A DNA stretch of 37,529 bases from the NCBI RefSeq assembly GCF_002727065.1, contig NZ_PDVP01000024.1, positions 1-37,529 of the forward strand. The letters run 5' to 3'. Positions 24,836 through 32,811 of the stretch are shown piece by piece. The notes under the pieces are model-generated. The model made no database searches, was not told the DNA's origin, and saw only the letters and a program-made list of their open reading frames with translations. Position 1 is the first letter of the stretch. Each line of letters opens with the position of its first letter. A program made the position numbers and the translations under genes. Origin of the DNA: Zhengella mangrovi (GTDB lineage Bacteria; Pseudomonadota; Alphaproteobacteria; Rhizobiales; Rhizobiaceae).

Positions 24836-25375
24836 TCAATCGCGTTGTCGCCTGGCTCCCGCGGGGGCATCCCCGTTGGCCTCGATATCGACGATGTAGC
24901 GTTTCATTTCCTCGATCTCGCCGCGCTGCGCCTTGATGATCGCGTCGGCAAGCGCGCGCACCCGCGGGTCCGAGATGGAGGCGCGTTCGCTGGTCAGGAT
25001 GGCGATGGAATGGTGCGGGATCATCGCCTTCATCCAGGCGATGTCGCCCACCGTGCGCTGGGACCGGACCAGGTAGACGCCGGCGCCAAAGGCGATGACG
25101 GCCCCGATGAAGATCGCGGTGTAGATCCTGTAGTTGGAATACATCCCCAGCATGAACGCGAGCATGATGATCGCCATGACGCCGCCCATGTAGAGGGCCA
25201 TCCACATGCGCGTCTGCGAGAAAAAAACGTGATCGAAGGCGTAGGTGTTCAGGTACATCAGGCCGTACATGACGATCGTGGACACCACGATCATGGCCAG
25301 GAACCGTCCATAGCCGCTTCCCCTGCCTGTTTTACCTGTCTTGCGGACGGCCTGAGCCTCGTCCCGATGTGCCAT
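24836..25375 (-). CDS. DUF305 membrane protein
   Basis: This 179-aa protein has three to four predicted membrane spans (MIVVSTIVMYGLMYL, MWMALYMGGVMAIIMLAF, IFIGAVIAFGAGVYL). A C-terminal DUF305 motif region follows, MKAMIPHHSIAILTSE, with the conserved His pair, then a helix with EIEEMKRYI. DUF305 proteins are frequent in copper and heavy-metal resistance loci. The ATG at 25375 follows AGAGGAAA. It lies at the left edge of the copper island, near the IS remnant. Its molecular role is not established. Confidence 0.88.
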   Translation of the reverse strand: MAHRDEAQAVRKTGKTGRGSGYGRFLAMIVVSTIVMYGLMYLNTYAFDHVFFSQTRMWMALYMGGVMAIIMLAFMLGMYSNYRIYTAIFIGAVIAFGAGVYLVRSQRTVGDIAWMKAMIPHHSIAILTSERASISDPRVRALADAIIKAQRGEIEEMKRYIVDIEANGDAPAGARRQRD

Positions 25376-25477
25376 AGGTTTCCTCTTCGATGCAAACGGA
25401 GAGAAATGACAATGAACAATCCGGCCGGAAGGTTCCCGCCCGGCGAAACCGCCTCGTGACCGGCCGCATACAAGGGT

Positions 25478-26020
25478 TCAGAAAATGCCGGTCGCCAGCC
25501 GGTCGAGCCGGCTGCCTTCCCGGTACACCAGCCGCACCGCGACCGCAGCGAGAAAACCGGTCGCCATGCCGCCCAGCACGTCCGAGGCATAGTGGGTGCC
25601 GACATAGACCCGGGACCACATGACAAGGAGGGCACCGAGGGCGAGGATGGCTGTGCGCCTGCCCAGGCCGGTACAGCAGAACGCGGCGACGATCGCGGCG
25701 ACAGCGGTGGCATGATCGGAGGGAAAGGACGGGTCGGCGCTCGGCGCGATGATCAGGTGCGAAACGCCGGCGTCATAGGGGCGGACCCGGTCGACCAGCA
25801 GCAGGACGACCTGGTTGATGCCGAGGCCAAGCAGAAACGACAGGCCGGCGGAAATCGTCACGTGACGGACATGCGGCCGCTCGCCCGGCGCCCACCATTG
25901 CAGGGCCACGAAGGCGACCATCAGCGGCACGCCGAACTGCGTCAGCGCGATCATGACGGCATCGATGAACGGGTGAGCGCCGGCGGGGGCATTCAGGGTG
26001 ACGGTGACAAACCTGTCCAA
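25478..26020 (-). CDS. PAP2-family phosphatase, membrane-bound
   Basis: This 180-aa integral membrane phosphatase has the three PAP2 signature motifs: DRVRPYD (region of KxxxxxxRP), PSFPSDHAT (PSGH-like) and SRVYVGTHYASDVLGG (SRxxxxxHxxxD). Possible substrates are undecaprenyl diphosphate or lipid phosphates. It starts at TTG 26020 with GGAG upstream, and is transcribed towards the DUF305 gene. Its link to metal handling is only by location; envelope maintenance is a reasonable guess. Confidence 0.88.
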   Translation of the reverse strand: MDRFVTVTLNAPAGAHPFIDAVMIALTQFGVPLMVAFVALQWWAPGERPHVRHVTISAGLSFLLGLGINQVVLLLVDRVRPYDAGVSHLIIAPSADPSFPSDHATAVAAIVAAFCCTGLGRRTAILALGALLVMWSRVYVGTHYASDVLGGMATGFLAAVAVRLVYREGSRLDRLATGIF

Positions 26021-26367
26021 GGCGCTGTCTCCAGGAGGTCGAACGTCAGGGACGGGACAGCGGCCTGCCGAAAGGCGCCACCCGCGCGGGTCCGGGTCGA
26101 TGGTCTACGGAAAACTCGTCATGCCACGATCAAACAGGCATCCGGTACCGTTACTGGTCCGACCGGCAATGCAACTCGCTTTCAAGGGATGGGCTTCCTC
26201 GTCATGTGACGCCTTCTACGCCTCCGGTCGCGGCTTGGCAAAGCGCTTCTCGTCGCAGGGAATGCCGTCCGCCTTCATCCTATCCCGCGCAACGTCCGGC
26301 CGTCCGGGGAACCCGCCCTGCCCCGGCCCGTTTGCTTCTGGGTCTGGCAGCAATACTGGAGAAGAAC
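26021..26367. other. Divergent intergenic region, no gene supported
   Basis: This 347-bp interval between the PAP2 and DUF4396 genes contains no ORF with family resemblance. A minus-strand frame ending at about 26215 (MKADGIPCDEKRFAKPRPEA) is too short and lacks a start context. I do not see a CueR-type box here, unlike at 27165 and 30024-30110. Promoters for both flanking genes are expected within it. Confidence 0.4.
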
Positions 26368-27102
26368 ATGATACCTGACTGGCTTCATTGGCTATCCCTC
26401 CTGTCTCTTGGACTGGGAATCGTCTGTGCAGCGATCATCGTCATCGACGAGATCCGGGATCCGCAGCACATGTGGATCATGAATGCCGTCTGGCCGCTTG
26501 TGGCGCTGTTCGGTTCGCTTCTCACGCTATGGGGCTACCGGACCTACGGAAAGCTGGCAGCGCACAGCGTCATGCAGCCGGCCCTGGATGCCGGCAGGAC
26601 ACCCCCGAACAAGACCCGGACACCCTTTCCGGCCATCGTCGCCAAGGGAACCTCCCACTGCGGGGCCGGCTGCTCGCTCGGCGACATCCTGGCGGAATCG
26701 CTGGCTTACGCAGCGCCCGCGATGGCTGGCTGGTTCGGCTGGAGAACGCTCTTCGCCGAGAAGATTTTCGCCGTATGGATTCTCGACTTCATCTTCGCCT
26801 TCGCCATCGGCATTGCATTCCAGTATTTCACGATCAAGCCGATGCGCAAGCTTTCCATGCGCCAGGGCCTCGTCCAGGCGGTCAAGGCCGATACCCTGTC
26901 TCTCTCGGCCTGGCAGGTCGGGATGTACGGGTTCATGGCCGTCGCACACTTCTGGCTTTTCAAGCGCGTGCTTGGCGCGGAACTCGAGGTTCCAACTCCC
27001 GAATTCTGGTTCATGATGCAGATCGCCATGCTCTGCGGCTTCGTCACATCCTATCCCGTCAACTGGTGGCTGATCCGGAATGGGGTGAAGGAAGCCATGT
27101 AG
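26368..27102 (+). CDS. DUF4396 membrane protein
   Basis: This 244-aa membrane protein starts at ATG 26368 behind GGAGAAG. It has N-terminal spans (WLSLLSLGLGIVCAAIIVI), a soluble segment with the cysteine motif SHCGAGCSLGDILAES (~95-110), and C-terminal spans ending in TPEFWFMMQIAMLCGF and SYPVNWWLIRNG. This matches DUF4396, common in copper loci of proteobacteria. A second DUF4396-like protein is encoded at 27522. Metal binding by the CxxxC/His segment is plausible but untested. Confidence 0.87.
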   Translation: MIPDWLHWLSLLSLGLGIVCAAIIVIDEIRDPQHMWIMNAVWPLVALFGSLLTLWGYRTYGKLAAHSVMQPALDAGRTPPNKTRTPFPAIVAKGTSHCGAGCSLGDILAESLAYAAPAMAGWFGWRTLFAEKIFAVWILDFIFAFAIGIAFQYFTIKPMRKLSMRQGLVQAVKADTLSLSAWQVGMYGFMAVAHFWLFKRVLGAELEVPTPEFWFMMQIAMLCGFVTSYPVNWWLIRNGVKEAM

Positions 27103-27164
27103 CGCCTGTCGCCCCCCCCGGGGAATGACCGGGGTTTCGGCGCCATGGCCCCCGCTTCTTGCCA

Positions 27165-27190
27165 TTGACCTTCCAGCAGGTGAAAGCCTC
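27165..27190 (+). promoter_or_regulatory. CueR/MerR-type promoter element
   Basis: TTGACCTTCCAGCAGGTGAA (27165-27184) continues AAGCCT. The -35 hexamer TTGACC overlaps a dyad CCTTCC-N7-GAAAG in the arrangement of CueR-controlled copA promoters (TTGACCTTCC-N7-GGAAGG), with one arm imperfect. It lies ~150 bp upstream of the 37-aa gene at 27336. It shares CCATTGAC and TTCCAGC with the element at 30085. Confidence 0.55.
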
Positions 27191-27335
27191 ATGAAAGAAG
27201 GAGGCTGATCCGGCAAGCGGCCGGGCACGGGCGATGGCGGCCATTCTCGATCCGCGTGATGGCCGGTATGGCCCGGATGAAGCGACGCGGCGGATGCGTG
27301 CCGGCTGGCCGCGAGCTGTGAAGGGAGATGGCCCG

Positions 27336-27449
27336 ATGATGGGTGGATTTGGTTACGGCATGGGTTTTGGCGGCGGCCTTGGAATGCTGCTGATCCTTGT
27401 CCTTGTTGTCTTGGCGATTGCCGCGCTGCTCAAGTACCTGCGCTCGTGA
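27336..27449 (+). CDS. Small membrane peptide (37 aa), Gly/Met-rich N-terminus
   Basis: ATG 27336 with GGGA about 9 bp upstream gives a 37-residue product beginning MMGGFGYGMGFGGG. A single membrane span follows (LLILVLVVLAIAALL), then a basic tail KYLRS. It lies between the two DUF4396 genes and downstream of a CueR-like promoter element. Small single-span proteins are often found in copper loci. The methionines could contact Cu(I), but no function is known to me. A longer frame from 27234 is possible but lacks membrane or family features in its extra part. Confidence 0.6.
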   Translation: MMGGFGYGMGFGGGLGMLLILVLVVLAIAALLKYLRS

Positions 27450-27521
27450 CATCGCGCCGGGCGATGACCACAAGGGGTATCGTCCGCTCGAACTTAAAGC
27501 CCTGCCGACGGGAGTCGAGCC

Positions 27522-28343
27522 ATGCTTGACGGGATCATGCTGCTTTGGTTCCTGTTGACCGCCATGTCCGTGCTGTTCGTGGCGGTGGACATACGATCGA
27601 CGCCGGAAGCCACCGTCATGAAATGGGGCTTCATCTTGCTGACGGCCTACACAGGCCCCATCGGCGCGTTCCTCTATGTGCTCGGATGCCGCGAGCCGCT
27701 GCCGGGCCTGCATGAGCAATACACGGCAATTCACTGGCGCCAGGCGCTTGGCTCGACCATGCATTGCGTGGCCGGTGACGGAATCGGGATTCTCGCGGGC
27801 GCGGTCGTCGCACCCTACCTGTCTCTCGGTCACCTCGCCGATATCGCGGTCGAATACGTGCTTGGCTTCGGCTTCGGCTGGACGATTTTTCAGGCGCTCT
27901 TCATGCAGCAGATGAGCGGCGGATCCTACACGAGGTCCCTCGCCGCGACATTCATGCCCGAATTCCTGTCGATGAACTTTCTCATGAGCGGCATGATCGT
28001 CGCCCACGCCATCGGCGCCATGCTCGTCGGTGCGCCGCTGGAGCCGGCCACGCCGGAATTCTGGTTCGTGATGAGCATGGCGCTTCTCGCCGGGTTTGTC
28101 GTCGCTTACCCGGTCAATGCCTGGATGGTCGCCCGGCACATGAAGCACGGCATGATGACGGTCCGCCCGGCCGGCCGGCCAGCGGACCGTCCCCACGCGC
28201 CGCACGCGGACCACACCAACGGGGCTGGTGACCGAACCATGCCGCAGCCTTCACCGGCTGCCATCCGGATCGTCGCCGTCCTGAGTCTCGCCGCGCTCGG
28301 TGCGGCGGTCGCCGTCTCGATGCTCCTGGCGCACACCGTGTAG
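27522..28343 (+). CDS. DUF4396 membrane protein, second copy with divergent cysteine motif
   Basis: This 273-aa membrane protein is related to the one at 26368: both share TPEFWFxM and AYPVNAW/SYPVNWW near the C-terminus. Where the first has HCGAGCSLGD, this one has MHCVAGDGIGI, so the second cysteine is lost. It also has a long His-containing cytoplasmic or periplasmic tail (RPHAPHADHTNG) and a final span (VAVLSLAALGAAVAVSMLL). The start ATG 27522 follows ACGGGAG. It is convergent with the multicopper oxidase gene, 21 bp away. It may pair with the first DUF4396 protein. Confidence 0.83.
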   Translation: MLDGIMLLWFLLTAMSVLFVAVDIRSTPEATVMKWGFILLTAYTGPIGAFLYVLGCREPLPGLHEQYTAIHWRQALGSTMHCVAGDGIGILAGAVVAPYLSLGHLADIAVEYVLGFGFGWTIFQALFMQQMSGGSYTRSLAATFMPEFLSMNFLMSGMIVAHAIGAMLVGAPLEPATPEFWFVMSMALLAGFVVAYPVNAWMVARHMKHGMMTVRPAGRPADRPHAPHADHTNGAGDRTMPQPSPAAIRIVAVLSLAALGAAVAVSMLLAHTV

Positions 28344-28364
28344 AGGCTGGCGGGAGATCCGCGT

Positions 28365-29876
28365 TCATGCCACCGTGAACTGGCCCATCATGCCGGCATC
28401 CTCATGTTCCAGGATGTGGCAGTGGAACATGTAGGGCGCATCGGCACCGGCAGGCTGGGTAAAGCGGACGAGCAGTTCGGTCTCGCCGCCCATCGGCACG
28501 ACGACCGTATCCTTCCAGCCGCGGCTTTCGGGACGCGGCGCGGCCCCGTTCTCGCTGACGACGCGATAGGACGCGCCGTGAACATGGAACGGATGGGACA
28601 GCATCGAGCTGGAAACCCGCCAGCGTTCGACGGTGCCGCGCTTCACCTCCAGGTCGATCCGGTTCATGGCAAAGGACCGGCCGTTGATGGCCATCCCTCC
28701 CATCATGCCGCCACCGCCCATCATGCGTCCCATCATCCCGCCCATTCCCATGTCGAGGGAGAACCGGCGGGTGCGCGCGACGGGGCCGGACAGGTCGGGC
28801 AGCGGATCGGCCAGATGTTGCGGCAGGGCCGTGATACGGGCCGGCATGGTTTCGTCCACCATCAGCGGAAGAACCGGGAATGACCGCGAGACGAGGCTGC
28901 CAATCATGTCGCCGATCTGGCCCATCATCCCGCCAGGGCCCTGGTTGGGATCTTCCTGGCTCATCAGCGTCATCGGCTTGCCGCTGGTGAAGTCGACCAG
29001 GAGTTCGGCGCGTTCGCCGGGTCCCAGGCGCAGCGTGTCGAGCGCCAGCGGCTCGGACAGGTAGCCGCCATCCGTCGCGGCCAGGTGAAGCGGCCGGCCG
29101 TCGTTGGCAAACAGCGTGTAGATGCGGGCATTGGAACCGTTGACCAGCCGGAGGCGGACGATCGAACGGGGCACCGACGCAACGCCGTAGACCTGGCCGT
29201 TGACCAGCATCGTATCGCCGGTAAATCCGTGCATGACGTCCATCATCGATGCGCCGTAGATCATCCGGCCGCGCTCGTCGAAGCGGCGATCCTGCAGCAC
29301 CAGGGTCAGGTCGTCGACACCATAGGCCGATGGCAGCCCGCGGTCGTCATCCCGCCCGTCATCGACATGAATGACACCGGCAAGACCGCGATAGACCTGG
29401 GCGGCCGTCTGGCCATGGACATGCGTGTGGTAGAACGGTGTACCGGCCTGCTGGCCGATCTCCATGTCCGGCGACCAGAGACCGCCCGGACGGATCGGCG
29501 AATGCGGCCCGCCATCGTGCTCGCCTGGCACGATCAGGCCGTGCCAGTGAACGGTGACGGGGTAGTCCAGCGCGTTTTGCACCCTCGCCGCCAAAGGTCC
29601 GTTGCGCATGCGGATGGTCGGACCGAGATAGGCCTGGTTGTAACCGAACGTGTAGGACGGTGCTCCCCCGCCGAAGCTGGTTTCGCCCGCCATGGCGGTC
29701 AGGTCGAGCCGGCCCGTTCCGGTCGTGTCCAGGAGAGGCGGCATCGCCAGGCGCTCGCGTCCCTCGGCCAGGGCTTCGGTGCTGATCCTGCCCCGGCTGA
29801 AGGCAAAACCGCCGGCCGCGACCACCGCGAGTCCGCCTGCTCCGGCAAGGAGCCGTCTTCTGTTGATCGTTTTCAT
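28365..29876 (-). CDS. Multicopper oxidase, CueO-like
   Basis: This 503-aa periplasmic oxidase probably oxidises Cu(I) to less toxic Cu(II). A Tat signal (NRRRLLAGAGG) starts at ATG 29876. Copper ligands are in HWHG, HTHVHG, HPFHVHG and the C-terminal HCHILEHEDAGMM (type 1, 2 and 3 sites complete). A methionine-rich loop (MGMGGMMGRMMGGGG, ~390-405) matches the Cu(I)-binding insert of CueO. A CueR-type promoter (30024-30048) drives it. It is on the minus strand, divergent from the rest of the copper operon. Confidence 0.92.
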   Translation of the reverse strand: MKTINRRRLLAGAGGLAVVAAGGFAFSRGRISTEALAEGRERLAMPPLLDTTGTGRLDLTAMAGETSFGGGAPSYTFGYNQAYLGPTIRMRNGPLAARVQNALDYPVTVHWHGLIVPGEHDGGPHSPIRPGGLWSPDMEIGQQAGTPFYHTHVHGQTAAQVYRGLAGVIHVDDGRDDDRGLPSAYGVDDLTLVLQDRRFDERGRMIYGASMMDVMHGFTGDTMLVNGQVYGVASVPRSIVRLRLVNGSNARIYTLFANDGRPLHLAATDGGYLSEPLALDTLRLGPGERAELLVDFTSGKPMTLMSQEDPNQGPGGMMGQIGDMIGSLVSRSFPVLPLMVDETMPARITALPQHLADPLPDLSGPVARTRRFSLDMGMGGMMGRMMGGGGMMGGMAINGRSFAMNRIDLEVKRGTVERWRVSSSMLSHPFHVHGASYRVVSENGAAPRPESRGWKDTVVVPMGGETELLVRFTQPAGADAPYMFHCHILEHEDAGMMGQFTVA

Positions 29877-30023
29877 GCTTCTACCTCGAACCCGTTTGCC
29901 CTGGTTGCGCCGGTTTCCGGGAAGGACGGACCCGGCCGCCGGGCATGGCAGGGACAGCGTCCGCTGCACCCGGGAACACGACGCATTCCCGTGCATCGGG
30001 ACACTGTTTCGATTGTAGAGCTA

Positions 30024-30048
30024 GTGCTTCCAGCTAGGGCAAGGTCAA
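30024..30048 (-). promoter_or_regulatory. CueR/MerR-type promoter element for the multicopper oxidase
   Basis: On the minus strand, TTGACCTTGCCCTAGCTGGA (30048 down to 30029) is followed by AGCAC. TTGACC is a near-perfect -35, and the dyad CCTTGCC/GGAAGC sits in the long spacer, as in CueR promoters. It lies ~150 bp upstream of the oxidase ATG at 29876. Confidence 0.65.
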
Positions 30049-30084
30049 GGCCTCGGCCGGTGTGTACCATCGCCGGCTGCGCCA

Positions 30085-30110
30085 TTGACATTCCAGCGGA
30101 TGGAACCTGC
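30085..30110 (+). promoter_or_regulatory. CueR/MerR-type promoter element for the plus-strand copper operon
   Basis: TTGACATTCCAGCGGATGGA (30085-30104) continues ACCTGC. TTGACA is a perfect -35; ATTCC-N7-GGAA forms the dyad. It points towards the exported small protein at 30284 and the operon behind it. It lies back to back with the element at 30024-30048, so one regulator could fire both. Confidence 0.6.
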
Positions 30111-30283
30111 AGGAATAAGCTCGAACCAACGGATTCCGGCGCGCAGTCACGCCGGCGGAGGGGACCGAACGGAGCGGCAATGTACAGCGATCACCGTCAT
30201 TTGATCCCGGAATGCGGGTTTTTCCGCCCATCGGGCGACAGTGGCCATGGCGTCGATCGGCGCGCCGGGTTATCCGATTGATC

Positions 30284-30613
30284 ATGATGACCCGGATTGC
30301 CAAAGCACTTCTGCTCCTGGTCTTCACGATCATGGTGGCGTTTCCGGTTGCCCGGGCCGGTCAGGCACCTGGTCCCGTGGAGCAAACCATGCCGCCGATG
30401 CTGGCGGCAGCGTCGATGCCGTCAGATTGTTGCCTGGCCTCCGGCACCGCGATGCCGGCCGGTCAGCATTACTGCGGCGAAGACTGCCACTACCTTCCCG
30501 CCGCCAACCACATCCGCTTTCATGCCCATTCGCTGCCGGCCGCCCGCAGCCGCGACGGGCCGTTGCCGGCCAGGCCGGTCCGCAAGCATTTCAGGCCTCC
30601 AATCCGTCTCTGA
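30284..30613 (+). CDS. Exported small Cys/His-rich protein, unknown
   Basis: This 109-aa product from ATG 30284 (or the adjacent ATG 30287) has a signal peptide (KALLLLVFTIMVAFPVARAG). The mature part contains MPSDCCLASG, HYCGEDCHY and HIRFHAHS, with cysteines and histidines grouped as in metal-binding peptides. It is the first gene downstream of the CueR-type element at 30085. No family is recognised with confidence. The exported protein at 32107 also has a CCLA motif, so the two may be distant relatives. Periplasmic copper binding is inferred. Confidence 0.65.
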   Translation: MMTRIAKALLLLVFTIMVAFPVARAGQAPGPVEQTMPPMLAAASMPSDCCLASGTAMPAGQHYCGEDCHYLPAANHIRFHAHSLPAARSRDGPLPARPVRKHFRPPIRL

Positions 30614-30665
30614 TCGTCCCGAACGCAATTTTCAGGACCCTCATGACAGGGCAAGAGAGGCAGAC

Positions 30666-31220
30666 ATGAACTCCAGACGACTCTTCCTTTTAGGCGCGGT
30701 TGCAACCGCCCTTGTTCCCCGATCCGCACTGGCCCATCAGCGCAAATTCAAACTGGCCGACAGGTTCCAACCGCAGATCGTTGATTTCGATGGCCATTCA
30801 CCCGGCACACTGATTGTCGATCCGCGCAACCACTTCCTGTACCTGCAACTGCCCGGCGGCCAGGCGCGGCGCTACGGCGTCGGGGTCGGCAGGGCCGGCC
30901 TGACCTTCCGTGGCGAGGCCATCGTCGGACGCAAGGCGAAATGGCCGAGCTGGACGCCAACCGCGAACATGATCCGGCGCAACCCGCGCAAATATGCTAG
31001 GTACGCCAAGGGCGTTCCGGGCGGGCCCGGCAATCCGCTGGGGTCGCGCGCGCTTTACCTCTATCGTGACGGCCGCGACACCTACTACCGCATTCACGGA
31101 ACGACGGCACCGTCATCGATCGGCCGGTCCGTGTCCAACGGATGCATCCGGATGATCAATGCCCATGTCGAGGACCTCTACGAGCGTGTCCCGGTCGGTG
31201 CGAGCGTGGTGGTCCTGTGA
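30666..31220 (+). CDS. L,D-transpeptidase (YkuD family)
   Basis: This 184-aa exported enzyme forms 3-3 peptidoglycan cross-links or attaches lipoproteins. The N-terminus MNSRRLFLLGAVATAL resembles a Tat/Sec signal; the YkuD domain (~45-180) ends with HGTTAPSSIG and the catalytic SNGCIRM. ATG 30666 follows AGAGAGGCAG. It lies within the copper gene cluster. Copper is known to inhibit some L,D-transpeptidases, so an extra copy here could maintain cross-linking under copper stress; that link is inference. Confidence 0.9.
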   Translation: MNSRRLFLLGAVATALVPRSALAHQRKFKLADRFQPQIVDFDGHSPGTLIVDPRNHFLYLQLPGGQARRYGVGVGRAGLTFRGEAIVGRKAKWPSWTPTANMIRRNPRKYARYAKGVPGGPGNPLGSRALYLYRDGRDTYYRIHGTTAPSSIGRSVSNGCIRMINAHVEDLYERVPVGASVVVL

Positions 31221-31489
31221 TGAGCACTGACACCGCCAAGGCGGCCGATCACCGCTTCGCTCTTCGAACAGGGCATCACATCATGATGCTCTCCTGCCTG
31301 GCCCTGCTGGCCGGAGGTGCGCTTTTCCTTTGGGGAAGCCGCGACGCACCTCCCATGGAAACAGCATTGCTGCTCGTCCCCGCGCTCCTGTGCATCGTGG
31401 GCCACGTCGCGCTTCACCGGTTCATGGGCAGGCACGCGCAAGGAGTCCCCCATTCCGCAAACACCCTCGAACAGGAAAGATCCCGATGA
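31220..31489 (+). CDS. Small two-span membrane protein, unknown
   Basis: This 89-aa protein has a start ATG (31220) overlapping the L,D-transpeptidase stop by one base (TGATG). It has two hydrophobic segments (MMLSCLALLAGGALFLW and ALLLVPALLCIVGHVAL) with histidines between and after (RTGHHIM, HRFMGRHAQ). It resembles the short DUF2933-like proteins of metal loci in layout, but the match is not certain. It overlaps the DUF411 gene by 4 bp. Confidence 0.6.
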   Translation: MSTDTAKAADHRFALRTGHHIMMLSCLALLAGGALFLWGSRDAPPMETALLLVPALLCIVGHVALHRFMGRHAQGVPHSANTLEQERSR

Positions 31490-31977
31490 CCAGAAACATG
31501 TTTATCCCCGCCGTCGCTCTCGCGCTGGGGCTTCTTGCAGGGGCTGGCACCACAGCGACCAGCCATGCGGCGCCTGCTGCGAAGGCCACCACAGTCACCG
31601 TCTACAAGACTCCCTGGTGCGGCTGCTGCAAGGTCTGGACCGACGCAATGGAGGAAGCCGGCTACAAGGTGGACATCCACGACATGGAAGATCTCTCGGC
31701 CGTCAAGAAGCAGGCCGGCGTCGGAGAAAACCTCGAGGCCTGCCACACCGCGGTCATCGGCGGTGACCGGAAATATGTCCTGGAGGGCCATGTCCCGCTC
31801 GAAGCCGTTCGCAAGCTGATGAGCGAAATGCCCGACGTCCGTGGCATCGCGGTCCCGGGCATGCCAAGCGGTTCGCTTGGCATGGGCTATGATCCGCAGG
31901 CCCGCTACACGGTCTATTCGTTCACCGGCAGCGCCGGCGAAACGCCGGCCACCTTCATGGAAACCGGCGCCGAGTAG
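31486..31977 (+). CDS. DUF411 periplasmic metal-binding protein
   Basis: This 163-aa protein has a signal peptide ending near TTATSHAA and a thioredoxin-like DUF411 domain. The KTPWCGCCKVW motif (~43-51), HDMEDLSAVKKQAGV, ACHTAVIGG and IAVPGMPSGSLGM are all family features. It starts at ATG 31486 behind AGGAAAGA. DUF411 proteins accompany copper and silver resistance genes; the CGCC site is the presumed metal ligand. A terminator-like hairpin follows at 31990. Confidence 0.92.
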   Translation: MTRNMFIPAVALALGLLAGAGTTATSHAAPAAKATTVTVYKTPWCGCCKVWTDAMEEAGYKVDIHDMEDLSAVKKQAGVGENLEACHTAVIGGDRKYVLEGHVPLEAVRKLMSEMPDVRGIAVPGMPSGSLGMGYDPQARYTVYSFTGSAGETPATFMETGAE

Positions 31978-31989
31978 CCAGCTTCACGT

Positions 31990-32021
31990 GCCTGCCGGGC
32001 CGTCCTGACCGCCCGGCAGGC
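31990..32021 (+). terminator. Strong GC hairpin after the DUF411 gene
   Basis: GCCTGCCGGGC (31990-32000) and GCCCGGCAGGC (32011-32021) form a perfect 11-bp stem with a 10-nt loop, 12 bp after the DUF411 stop. A third partial copy (TGCCGGGCAGG) follows at about 32030. There is no T-run, so termination would be factor-assisted or partial. Confidence 0.45.
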
Positions 32022-32106
32022 GCAAGCGATGCCGGGCAGGAAAATTGTTGAGTTCATCACGAAGACGTCAGTTGCGGCGCGAAGGGACATCGCATACTCA
32101 TCTTTC

Positions 32107-32505
32107 ATGGAGCGTCGCCGCAACCCCTTCGCCTGCTTTCTGGAGCTGCTGTTCGCGGCGGTCTTCCTGTTGAGCGGCGTTCTGGCGGCAAGTGCCGCCC
32201 ACCATCCGGGATCATCGGAAAGAAGCGCCGTCCATCAACCTTCCCTCGCCGCCTTGACCGGGCATGGAATGCAAGCCGGCGAAGCGCTGCACGGTCACGA
32301 GCACGCCGGTTGCCATGACAAGGGACAGAAATCTCACAAGACCGCCCAGGGCGGAAGCTGCTGCCTCGCGCCCTGTTTTCTGGACGCGAACATGGCCTTC
32401 TGGTCTTGGTCGCATGCCCGGCCCGCAGCCATCTTTCACGTCTTCGCCGATCTTGCCCTGGCCAGCACGGCCGGCATGCTGCCGGAACGCCCACCCAAGC
32501 ACTGA
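32107..32505 (+). CDS. Exported His/Cys-rich protein, unknown
   Basis: This 132-aa product from ATG 32107 has a hydrophobic signal segment (LLFAAVFLLSGVLAASA). A His-rich stretch follows (HGMQAGEALHGHEHAGCHD), then GGSCCLAPCF and a C-terminal hydrophobic helix (AAIFHVFADLALAST). The number of His and Cys residues suggests metal binding in the periplasm. No family was recognised. An in-frame start further upstream (32029) is less likely because the signal peptide starts at 32107. Confidence 0.6.
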   Translation: MERRRNPFACFLELLFAAVFLLSGVLAASAAHHPGSSERSAVHQPSLAALTGHGMQAGEALHGHEHAGCHDKGQKSHKTAQGGSCCLAPCFLDANMAFWSWSHARPAAIFHVFADLALASTAGMLPERPPKH

Positions 32506-32574
32506 TCGACGCAACGGTCCCTGACCAGTTCGTCAACCAGGCGGCTTTCCGCCGCCCCAGATCAGTGAGCATGC

Positions 32575-32811
32575 ATGAAAACCCGATATCTTGCGGTTCT
32601 GGCGCCGTTGCTGGCGCTTGCCGCCTGTTCGACTGACGGCCCCCTTCCGTCAGTGACGTCCCGACCATCGCCGGCGGACCCGTCGGCCGGCATCCGGTCC
32701 GTTCAATACCGGAACCCCGTTGGCGACTACAGTCATCGCGTCCCGGTCGAGCCCGGCCCCTGGCGCAGGCTGAACGACGACCAGGCTCCCCGCCGGGGAG
32801 GCGCCTCATGA
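32575..32811 (+). CDS. Small lipoprotein, unknown
   Basis: This 78-aa protein has a lipobox (ALAAC, cysteine ~18) after a short signal peptide, then a proline-rich mature part with YRNPVGDYSHR and PWRRLNDDQAP. It overlaps the TolC-family gene by 4 bp (ATGA), so the two are probably co-translated. It may be an outer-membrane accessory of that protein. No family was recognised. Confidence 0.65.
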   Translation: MKTRYLAVLAPLLALAACSTDGPLPSVTSRPSPADPSAGIRSVQYRNPVGDYSHRVPVEPGPWRRLNDDQAPRRGGAS

